Shown: one piece after another, positions 6,278-11,623 of the stretch
Layout: every line of letters begins with the position of its first letter
How positions within the stretch are numbered: position 1 is the first letter of the stretch
From: Fidelibacterota bacterium
GTDB lineage: Bacteria > Fidelibacterota > UBA2242
Assembly (NCBI GenBank): GCA_003527965.1
Contig: DPVY01000025.1
Span: 1 to 11,623, forward strand
Length of the DNA stretch: 11,623 nt
Reading direction: 5' to 3'
Made by a program: the position numbers and the translations under genes
Notes under the pieces: model-generated
Told to the model about the DNA's origin: nothing
The model's database searches: none
Seen by the model: the letters and a program-made list of their open reading frames with translations, nothing else

Positions 6278-7057
6278 TTATCCTTTCCCGGGTTTCTCCG
6301 GGGAATCGCGTTTTTCACCCTTCAGCGCTACCCGGGATACGAGAATACTGAACTCATAAAGAAAAAACAAAGGAAGCCCCATCATCAACATACTCACCGG
6401 ATCGGGCGGAGTGATAAAAGCGGCAAACACCAAAATAATGATGATTGCGTATCGCCAGCTTTTACGCAAAAAGGCCGGGGTGATCAAGCCCATTTTTGTA
6501 AGAAGAAACGCGGCGACCGGCATTTGAAAAACAATCCCGGACGCCACTAATAATTGAAGAACAAACTTCGCATAGTAATCAATGGAGATATTTTTTTCCA
6601 CTTCCGCTGAACCGATAGCCACCAGAAATTTTATTGAAAAGGGAACTATGACAAAGTAGGCAAATAGAATGCCCGCCAAAAAAAACAGGGTAACACTCAA
6701 CACCAGCCAGGGACCCCATCTTCTTTCAGAAGGGAATAAACCGGGCGCCACAAAAGCCCAGAACTGATAGGCAATTACCGGAATCGAAAAAACAATACCA
6801 ATAATCAGCGCTACACCGAACTTGAGCATCAGCATTCCCTGAATTTTCAGCACTTGGATCTTCATATCCGGTTGCAACATCCTGGAGGGTTTGATTAAAA
6901 GATCGATAAATATATCGGAAAACAAAAATGCCAGAACCATAAAAATAACAATACTAAATAACGCCTTAAGCAGACGCCAGCGCAGTTCCTCGAGATGATC
7001 AAGGAAGCCCATTTCCACCATATTTGTGTCTTTGGATTTCGATTTGTCCGATTTCAT
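6278..7057 (-). CDS. tatC: Sec-independent (Tat) protein translocase subunit TatC
   Basis: TatC is the polytopic receptor of the twin-arginine pathway, which exports folded proteins with RR signal peptides. The 259 residues hold about six membrane segments. Family marks are FLDHLEELRWRLL (18-30), YQFWAFVAPGLFPSERR (97-113), FQMPVAAFLLTKMGL (177-191) and FITPPDP (214-220). In the third motif Gln178 stands where E. coli TatC has Glu170. The N-terminal tail before the first motif is short and lysine-rich. No clear ribosome site precedes the ATG at 7057, and ATGs at residues 13 and 16 are possible starts. No tatA or tatB is in the window. It is the first gene of the seven-gene block, preceded by a 164-base gap that should hold the operon promoter. 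Confidence 0.96.
   Translation of the reverse strand: MKSDKSKSKDTNMVEMGFLDHLEELRWRLLKALFSIVIFMVLAFLFSDIFIDLLIKPSRMLQPDMKIQVLKIQGMLMLKFGVALIIGIVFSIPVIAYQFWAFVAPGLFPSERRWGPWLVLSVTLFFLAGILFAYFVIVPFSIKFLVAIGSAEVEKNISIDYYAKFVLQLLVASGIVFQMPVAAFLLTKMGLITPAFLRKSWRYAIIIILVFAAFITPPDPVSMLMMGLPLFFLYEFSILVSRVALKGEKRDSPEKPGKG
6281..6286 (-). promoter_or_regulatory. Ribosome binding site deciding the polyprenyl synthase start
   Basis: AAAGGA, inside the last codons of tatC, lies four bases before the ATG at 6276. It supports that start over the longer frame beginning at 6318, and implies that synthase translation is coupled to tatC. Confidence 0.75.
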
Positions 7058-7104
7058 GTATCTGTTGTTTAATAGTTATCAGTAAAAAATATCCCCTTAA
7101 TATA

Positions 7105-7133
7105 ATTATCCCATCCCATAAAAGCAGTGTTTA
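7105..7133 (-). promoter_or_regulatory. Candidate sigma-70-type promoter for the tatC operon
   Basis: On the minus strand, TAAACA (7133-7128, four of six matches to TTGACA) is followed after 17 bases by GATAAT (7110-7105, five of six matches to TATAAT). The inferred transcription start is near 7098, about 40 bases before the tatC ATG. This is the best match in the gap between the Crp/Fnr gene and tatC, but it was found by eye. Confidence 0.35.
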
Positions 7134-7152
7134 TTGAATAACAATATTTATC

Positions 7153-7166
7153 CGATTTGATAATCG
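7153..7166. promoter_or_regulatory. 5-4-5 palindrome upstream of the tatC promoter (possible Crp/Fnr-family site)
   Basis: CGATT, four bases, then AATCG form a perfect inverted repeat with the same 5-4-5 geometry as an FNR box (TTGAT-N4-ATCAA), though with different bases. Its centre (7159.5) falls 61.5 bases upstream of the inferred start at 7098, a classic position for activators of this family. It also lies beyond the 3' end of the neighbouring Crp/Fnr gene. A chance repeat of this size in 164 bases is not rare. Confidence 0.25.
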
Positions 7167-7221
7167 AAAACAATCCAGACAAACATATATTTAATCGTTA
7201 ATAATGGTATCTTTGAATCTA

Positions 7222-7899
7222 TTACCCAAATTCCCTGACGAATTCATCATAGTTGGTAATGATCAGCTTACGCCCTTCGCGCTGAATCAGGCCTTTTCTT
7301 TCAAGAGCTTTTAACATACGGGATACGGTTTCACGGGAGGTTCCCGCCATGTTGGCGATATCCTGCTGAAAAGGCAGATTATTAATAATTACCTGACCCA
7401 TCTTGATCACACCAAGATCTTCCGCCAGACGGATAATGCTCATGGCAATGCGGTTTTCGGCGTCGCTTAGAGACAGTCCCTCAATCTGCTGATCGGAATG
7501 TCTGAGGCGAATCGCCATTTCCTGTAGAAGTGCAATCGCAATTTTTGGATGTTTTTCCAGTAAATCCAGAAAATCACCCCGTTTCAGGATAAAAACCTCG
7601 GAATCCTCAAGGGCAATTACATTGGCGGAACGGCTTTCACCATCAAATATCGACATCTCACCAAAAAAATCACCATCACCCAGGATCGATAAAATAACCT
7701 CGCGCCCATTATCGCTCAGGCGGGTAATCTTAACACTGCCTTTATTAAGGATAAACAAGGTGTCCCCGGCATCCTCTTCCATCAGAATTATGTTATTTTG
7801 TTTATAAACACGTTTTTGAACAAGGACGAAAATCTTTTCAAGAATTTCGTCCTTTAAATCGGCAAAAAGCGGAATGTTTTTAAGTACGTTATCTTTCAT
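7222..7899 (-). CDS. Crp/Fnr family transcriptional regulator
   Basis: A 225-residue regulator with the two family domains. Residues about 10-125 form a cyclic-nucleotide-type beta barrel, with GDFFGEMSIFDGESRSA (76-92). Gly80-Glu81 and Arg90-Ser91 match the phosphate-binding cassette that holds cAMP in Crp, so a nucleotide ligand is plausible. There are no N-terminal cysteines for an Fnr iron-sulfur cluster. A long dimer helix follows (about 110-140), then a winged helix-turn-helix with QQDIANMAGTSRETVSRML (178-196), close to the Crp recognition helix. The ATG at 7899 has GGA nine bases upstream. The gene is divergent from rpsT and precedes the tatC operon on the same strand by 164 bases. 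Its target genes are unknown; the palindromes on either side of it are candidates. Confidence 0.93.
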   Translation of the reverse strand: MKDNVLKNIPLFADLKDEILEKIFVLVQKRVYKQNNIILMEEDAGDTLFILNKGSVKITRLSDNGREVILSILGDGDFFGEMSIFDGESRSANVIALEDSEVFILKRGDFLDLLEKHPKIAIALLQEMAIRLRHSDQQIEGLSLSDAENRIAMSIIRLAEDLGVIKMGQVIINNLPFQQDIANMAGTSRETVSRMLKALERKGLIQREGRKLIITNYDEFVREFG

Positions 7900-8028
7900 A
7901 TTTTATAATCCTTTTAAAAAGTAGTGGACAGCGCCCTAAAATACAAGAAAATATTTTCATTTCATTAAATTTCGTTAACAAGGTATTAAACAGGTTTTTG
8001 AGTTTTCTTTATTTTTGATTCTTCGGTT

Positions 8029-8046
8029 ATATCGAACTCACGATAT
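8029..8046. repeat. 6-6-6 inverted repeat in the divergent region
   Basis: ATATCG, six bases (aactca), then CGATAT are perfect inverted arms. The N6 spacing resembles a Crp operator (TGTGA-N6-TCACA), but the sequence differs. It is 130 bases upstream of the regulator's ATG. It could be an autoregulatory operator or a chance match. Confidence 0.3.
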
Positions 8047-8181
8047 TTATGGATTTCCCCTACCGACCTTTGGCAGAAAGTAAACAGATAAAATTAGCCC
8101 TGAAAAGACAATTCCTGATGCTACCCGGCTGGTATGAATAGGTTTTTAATTGAAATTTTTAGCACAAATATTCTTTTTTCT

Positions 8182-8210
8182 TTGATATTCAGCATTGATA
8201 TGAATAAATT
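8182..8210 (+). promoter_or_regulatory. Candidate sigma-70-type promoter for rpsT
   Basis: TTGATA (8182-8187, five of six matches to the -35 consensus), a 17-base spacer and TAAATT (8205-8210, four of six matches to the -10 consensus). Transcription would start near 8217, leaving a short leader of about 28 bases before the rpsT ATG. Confidence 0.4.
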
Positions 8211-8233
8211 TGTGAACTGTTTGAAAACCTTAG

Positions 8234-8240
8234 AAAGGAA
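8234..8240 (+). promoter_or_regulatory. Ribosome binding site deciding the rpsT start
   Basis: AAAGGAA ends four bases before the ATG at 8245. It places the start at the family-typical MGKSLS rather than at the upstream in-frame ATG at 8134. Confidence 0.8.
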
Positions 8241-8244
8241 TTTA

Positions 8245-8499
8245 ATGGGAAAAAGTTTATCGGTTCAAAAACGAATTCGTCAGGCGGAAAAAGCCAGACT
8301 GCGTAATAAGCACTACAAATCGCTGATGAAAACTATGATAAAAAAGGTGAAGGCCGTTGACACCAAAGAAGCGGCAGAACCTCTGTTTCGTGAAACGGTT
8401 TCAATTATTGACTCTATTGCCAGTAAGGGAATTATTCACAGAAATAATGCGGCTAATAAGAAATCGAAACTCGCCGCTTTTATCACCAAATTATCATAA
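8245..8499 (+). CDS. rpsT: 30S ribosomal protein S20
   Basis: A small basic protein of 84 residues that binds 16S rRNA in the body of the small subunit. The N-terminus SVQKRIRQAEKARLRNKHYKS (6-26) is the conserved S20 opening. The later stretch KGIIHRNNAANKKSKLA (about 60-76) is the conserved C-terminal helix motif of the family. The length matches usual S20 proteins (85-90). The start at 8245 is chosen from the ribosome site and the family N-terminus. It is a single-gene unit on the plus strand, with its own likely promoter. It ends 18 bases before the end of guaB, which runs toward it. No clear hairpin terminator lies between the two. Confidence 0.97.
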   Translation: MGKSLSVQKRIRQAEKARLRNKHYKSLMKTMIKKVKAVDTKEAAEPLFRETVSIIDSIASKGIIHRNNAANKKSKLAAFITKLS

Positions 8500-8517
8500 T
8501 CAAGTTATTTATCTTTA

Positions 8518-9981
8518 TTAATTGTCCGTTCTGTAATTCGGAGCTTCCTTACTAATCTTTATATTGTGAGGATGACTTTCCTGAATTGAGGCGGACGTTA
8601 TTTTAATGAATTCTGCGCTCTGCTGGAATTCGCTAATATTCGGCGCTCCGCAATAGCCCATGGCAGACCGCAATCCTCCAATTAATTGATGAACCGTATC
8701 CTGCAGGGCGCCTTTATAAGGGACAATTCCTTCAATGCCTTCGGGAACGAGTTTTTTTATATCGTCTGAATCTTGAAAATAACGATCTTTACTGCCTTTT
8801 GCCATCGCCGGCAGGGATCCCATCCCGCGGTAGGTTTTATAGACTCGCCCTTCATACAGCACAGTTTCACCCGGACTTTCATCCATCCCCGCAAGAAGTG
8901 AACCCAGCATTACCGTACTGGCTCCTCCGCCAAGAGCTTTGGCTATATCGCCGGAATAGCGGATTCCCCCATCGGCAATAATAGGTATTCCCACTTTCTG
9001 AGCTTCATCGGCACATTCAATAATTGCGGTGAGTTGGGGCACGCCAACACCGGCAATTACTCTTGTAGTACAAATGGCGCCGGGTCCAATCCCGACTTTA
9101 ACAGCATCTGCTCCGGCATCGATCAATGCTTTCGTTGCCTCCCGGGTGGCTACATTACCGGCGATAATATCCATCGATGGATATAACTTTTTCAATTTAT
9201 TTACGGCGATAAGAACACCTTTCGAATGACCATGCGCAGTATCAACTACGAGCACATCCACATCTCCGGCAGATAAACGTTCCGCGCGCTCGAGAAAATC
9301 ACCGGAAACGCCAACTGCCGCACCGACCCGAAGTCGTCCAAGAGAATCTTTGACTGCATTAGGAAATTTCTTTTTCTTCAAAATATCTTTAACCGTAATC
9401 AGACCTTTCAAGCGACCATCATCGTCGACAACCAGGAGTTTTTCAATGCGGTGATGTTGAAGAATTTCCTCAGCCTCTTCAAGGGTGGTCCCCACGGGCG
9501 TGGTAACGAGATTTTCTTTGGTCATTCGTTCCGAGATATATTTATCGAGATTGGTTTCAAAGCGAATGTCCCGGTTGGTTAAGATTCCCGATAATTGTCC
9601 GTGATCCACAATCGGGATTCCCGAAATAGAATATTTTGCCATAATGTCGAGAGCTTCGCGAATAGTATTAGAAGATGAAAGGGTCACCGGATTAATAATC
9701 ATTCCACTTTCAGACCGTTTAACCCTGTCAACCTCGGCTGCCTGTTCGGCAATCGTCATATTTTTATGCAATATGCCAATTCCACCTTCCCGGGCAATGG
9801 CAATCGCCATGTCGCCTTCCGTAACCGTATCCATGGCAGCGCTGACAAGGGGAATATTTAACCGGATATTTTTCGTCAGTTGCGCCGTCAGGTCGACCTG
9901 TTTTGGTAAAACATTGGATTTAGAGGGAATCAACAGCACATCATCAAATGTAAGTCCCTCCCGACTGATCTTTTTTGTCAT
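8518..9981 (-). CDS. guaB: Inosine-5'-monophosphate dehydrogenase
   Basis: It oxidises IMP to XMP with NAD+, the committed step of GMP synthesis, in the cytosol. At 487 residues it is full length. The barrel opens with GLTFDDVLLIPS (9-20). Two CBS domains follow at about 92-150 and 155-210, a regulatory module that binds adenine or guanine nucleotides in this family. The catalytic loop GPGAICTTR (299-307) carries Cys304; Ala302 replaces the Ser common in this loop (GPGSICTTR). ADGGIRYSGD (337-346) binds the IMP phosphate, and the flap has Arg400-Tyr401. The ATG at 9981 has AAGGTGA four bases upstream. The gene follows hutH after 15 bases, so the two are probably co-transcribed. Confidence 0.97.
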   Translation of the reverse strand: MTKKISREGLTFDDVLLIPSKSNVLPKQVDLTAQLTKNIRLNIPLVSAAMDTVTEGDMAIAIAREGGIGILHKNMTIAEQAAEVDRVKRSESGMIINPVTLSSSNTIREALDIMAKYSISGIPIVDHGQLSGILTNRDIRFETNLDKYISERMTKENLVTTPVGTTLEEAEEILQHHRIEKLLVVDDDGRLKGLITVKDILKKKKFPNAVKDSLGRLRVGAAVGVSGDFLERAERLSAGDVDVLVVDTAHGHSKGVLIAVNKLKKLYPSMDIIAGNVATREATKALIDAGADAVKVGIGPGAICTTRVIAGVGVPQLTAIIECADEAQKVGIPIIADGGIRYSGDIAKALGGGASTVMLGSLLAGMDESPGETVLYEGRVYKTYRGMGSLPAMAKGSKDRYFQDSDDIKKLVPEGIEGIVPYKGALQDTVHQLIGGLRSAMGYCGAPNISEFQQSAEFIKITSASIQESHPHNIKISKEAPNYRTDN

Positions 9982-9985
9982 TTTA

Positions 9986-9992
9986 TCACCTT
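9986..9992 (-). promoter_or_regulatory. Strong ribosome binding site of guaB in the hutH-guaB gap
   Basis: AAGGTGA lies four bases before the guaB ATG and nearly fills the 15-base gap after hutH. There is no room for a promoter, so guaB is read from the hutH transcript or from a promoter inside hutH. Confidence 0.75.
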
Positions 9993-9996
9993 TAAA

Positions 9997-11499
9997 TTAT
10001 TTTTTAACCGGTTTATTGGCAATTGCGTGGACTTCCCGGATAAAATCCCGGTCGTTGTAAAAACTTTGTGATTTTTCAAGATCTTTATAAAAAATACGGT
10101 CTTTGTCCAAATGAGTCACTAAAGACCGGACTTTTTCGTAACCTTTTCGAGTGCCGTCGCCACATGTGAAATTATTGCGATAGTCAATTCCCTGTGCCGC
10201 TGATAAAAACTCTATCCAGATAATATGCCGTGTATTTTCAATAATCTGAAGCAATTTCAGCCCGGCATTGGGAGCCATACTGACATGATCTTCCTGATTA
10301 GCCGATGTGGGAATTGTTTCAACTGAAGCCGGATTTGACAGAGTGCGGTTTTCCGCACACAGCGCTGCCACGGTAACATGGGCAATCATAAAGCCGGAAT
10401 TCACACCGCTGTGATCCGTTAAAAATGCCGGCAAACCGCTCATACCGGAATCTAAAAGAGTAGCAATTCTTCGTTCACTCAGATTCGCCAGCTCCGTTAC
10501 GGCTATCGCCAGATAATCAGCCGTTAATGCAATCGGTTCGCCATGGAAATTTCCGCCGGATAAAATCTCGCCGGTTTCCGGAAAAACAAGCGGATTGTCC
10601 GTTACAGCCTGAATTTCATTATCGACTATATTTTCCACAAATTTAATCGTATCGTAGACAGCGCCAAGCACCTGCGGTGTACAGCGAAAACTATACGGAT
10701 CCTGTACTTTTCGGCAATTAACGTGAGATTGGATTATAGCGCTATTCTTCAGAAATTTTCTCAGGTGACCGGCGACGACATTCTGACCCTTCTGCTTTCG
10801 AACTCTCTGAATCTGTTCACTAAAAGGAATATCAGTTGCCAGCGCCGCCTCGACACTCATCGCCGCCGCTAATTCCGCCAATACAAACAGGTCACGCAAT
10901 TGCGCTAAGGCATAAAGAATTAACGCTGTCGAATATTGAGTTCCGTTAATCAGCGACAATCCGTCTTTGGGACCCAGTGTTACCGCTGAATAGACACCTT
11001 GCTTTACCAGTTTTTCAGCCGGAACAACTTCTCCCTGATATTGCACATCACCCTCTCCAATGAGCGGTAAACACATATGCGCCAGAGGAGCGAGATCTCC
11101 GGAAGCCCCTACAGATCCCCGCCGGGGAATTATCGGATAAATCTGTTTGTTTAACAATTCAGCTAACTTTTCGATTACTTCCAGGGAACATCCGCTATGC
11201 CCTACGGAAAGATTCCGAATCTTAAGGTACATCATCAAAGCAACAATATCCGTACTAATGGGTTCTCCCACGCCACAGGCATGACTGCGCAGTAAATTTA
11301 CCTGCAGGTCAGCCAATTCTTTAGCAGCAATCTTAATGGTACCTAATTTGCCGAACCCTGTGTTGATTCCATAAACAGTCTTATCACGATGAATATAATC
11401 CATTACCGTATTGCGGGCGGCAATTACTTTTTCAATTGAGATTTTCGAAAGTCTGACCGGTTCTCTGGTTTGTAAAAATTTATACGCGCTATCAATCAT
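9997..11499 (-). CDS. hutH: Histidine ammonia-lyase
   Basis: It removes ammonia from L-histidine to give urocanate, the first step of histidine breakdown. The 500 residues match the family. YGINTGFG (43-50) holds the catalytic Tyr43, RSHACGVGEP (71-80) holds His73 typical of histidine rather than phenylalanine or tyrosine lyases, and GSVGASGDLAPLAH (128-141) contains the Ala132-Ser133-Gly134 triad that forms the MIO electrophile. GGNFHGEP and SANQEDHVSMAPNAG are further active-site segments, all intact. The ATG at 11499 has AGGAG eight bases upstream. guaB follows closely. No hutU, hutI or hutG lies in the window; what precedes the gene is cut off by the window edge. Confidence 0.96.
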   Translation of the reverse strand: MIDSAYKFLQTREPVRLSKISIEKVIAARNTVMDYIHRDKTVYGINTGFGKLGTIKIAAKELADLQVNLLRSHACGVGEPISTDIVALMMYLKIRNLSVGHSGCSLEVIEKLAELLNKQIYPIIPRRGSVGASGDLAPLAHMCLPLIGEGDVQYQGEVVPAEKLVKQGVYSAVTLGPKDGLSLINGTQYSTALILYALAQLRDLFVLAELAAAMSVEAALATDIPFSEQIQRVRKQKGQNVVAGHLRKFLKNSAIIQSHVNCRKVQDPYSFRCTPQVLGAVYDTIKFVENIVDNEIQAVTDNPLVFPETGEILSGGNFHGEPIALTADYLAIAVTELANLSERRIATLLDSGMSGLPAFLTDHSGVNSGFMIAHVTVAALCAENRTLSNPASVETIPTSANQEDHVSMAPNAGLKLLQIIENTRHIIWIEFLSAAQGIDYRNNFTCGDGTRKGYEKVRSLVTHLDKDRIFYKDLEKSQSFYNDRDFIREVHAIANKPVKK

Positions 11500-11507
11500 T
11501 TTAATAA

Positions 11508-11512
11508 CTCCT
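11508..11512 (-). promoter_or_regulatory. Ribosome binding site of hutH
   Basis: AGGAG on the minus strand, eight bases before the ATG at 11499, supports that start. No convincing promoter was found in the 124 bases between the start and the window edge. Confidence 0.75.
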
Positions 11513-11623
11513 GCTATGCCTGGTAAAAATACATGGCTGAAAGTTATGAATCATTGGTCTCGCAATCAAGCAAAAGCCAATACCTCAAATTCCGACATAG
11601 GGAATAATGTTTTTTAAATGACC

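Larger units (their letters stand above)
7900..8244. other. Divergent intergenic region between the Crp/Fnr gene and rpsT
   Basis: These 345 AT-rich bases hold no convincing gene. They contain the ribosome site of the regulator (GGA at 7909-7911), a 6-6-6 inverted repeat at 8029-8046, a candidate rpsT promoter at 8182-8210 and the rpsT ribosome site. The frame that extends rpsT upstream to 8134 would add 37 mostly hydrophobic residues not found in S20 and lacks a good start signal. Confidence 0.7.

Noticed and set aside
6277..6318. Longer N-terminus of the polyprenyl synthase inside tatC
   Set aside because: The added residues are not family-like, and the ATG at 6276 has a well-placed AAAGGA.
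8114..8147. Hairpin followed by five T on the plus strand upstream of rpsT, resembling a terminator
   Set aside because: The 12-base stem has three mismatches and one wobble pair, and there is no plus-strand gene upstream to terminate.
8134..8244. In-frame N-terminal extension of rpsT by 37 hydrophobic residues
   Set aside because: S20 proteins begin at MGKSLS-like sequences, the ATG at 8245 has a clear AAAGGAA, and the extension contains the best promoter candidate.
8500..8517. Bidirectional terminator between rpsT and guaB
   Set aside because: The 18-base gap is AT-rich but shows no stem of useful length.
9644..10060. 138-codon open frame on the plus strand opposite guaB and hutH
   Set aside because: It spans the start of guaB and the end of hutH on the opposite strand, has no recognisable domain, and is best explained as an antisense shadow.
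11500..11623. Possible end of an upstream minus-strand gene at the right edge
   Set aside because: Two minus-strand frames run in from the edge and stop at 11585 and 11544 after 12 and 25 codons; neither tail is recognisable, so no partial gene can be supported.

Overview
The window comes from a Gram-negative, LPS-making bacterium. It encodes a Kdo transferase and a heptosyltransferase-type glycosyltransferase (outer-membrane LPS), a TatC, a long-chain polyprenyl diphosphate synthase (quinone side chains) and a Crp/Fnr-type regulator. The sequence is moderately AT-rich, and the gene mix would suit a phylum of the FCB group such as Calditrichota or a relative. That placement is a guess from gene style, not something the window proves.

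Layout, right to left, mostly minus strand. (1) At 8518-11499, hutH (histidine ammonia-lyase) is followed after 15 bases by guaB (IMP dehydrogenase). (2) At 8245-8499, rpsT (ribosomal protein S20) is the only gene on the plus strand; it converges on guaB and diverges from the next gene. (3) At 7222-7899 lies a Crp/Fnr-family regulator. (4) From 7057 down to 29 runs a tight seven-gene block: tatC, polyprenyl diphosphate synthase, GT9 glycosyltransferase, waaA/kdtA, two ECF-type ABC ATPases, and a PgsA-FtsY fusion. All junctions in this block are 4- or 14-base overlaps or gaps of at most 19 bases, so it reads as one operon for building the cell envelope: protein export, isoprenoid, LPS, transporter energising, phospholipid synthesis and SRP docking.

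The most striking item is the last gene. One continuous frame joins a complete CDP-alcohol phosphatidyltransferase (PGP synthase type, about residues 15-187) to a complete FtsY NG GTPase (about 195-496). FtsY is normally recruited and stimulated by anionic phospholipids, and PgsA makes their precursor, so the fusion would tether the SRP receptor to a lipid-synthesising membrane protein. Exactly at the junction is a run of ten A residues on the coding strand. Both other frames stop within a few codons after it, so slippage there could also yield PgsA alone. The FtsY half has no ATG, GTG or TTG of its own near the junction, which argues that the fusion is real.

Smaller oddities are a 15-base in-frame triplicate in the first ECF ATPase, replacement of that ATPase's H-loop histidine by glutamine, ECF ATPases with no T or S component in view, and a 5-4-5 palindrome about 61.5 bases upstream of the inferred tatC operon start, next to the Crp/Fnr gene. 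No mobile elements, CRISPR arrays, tRNAs or rRNAs were seen.
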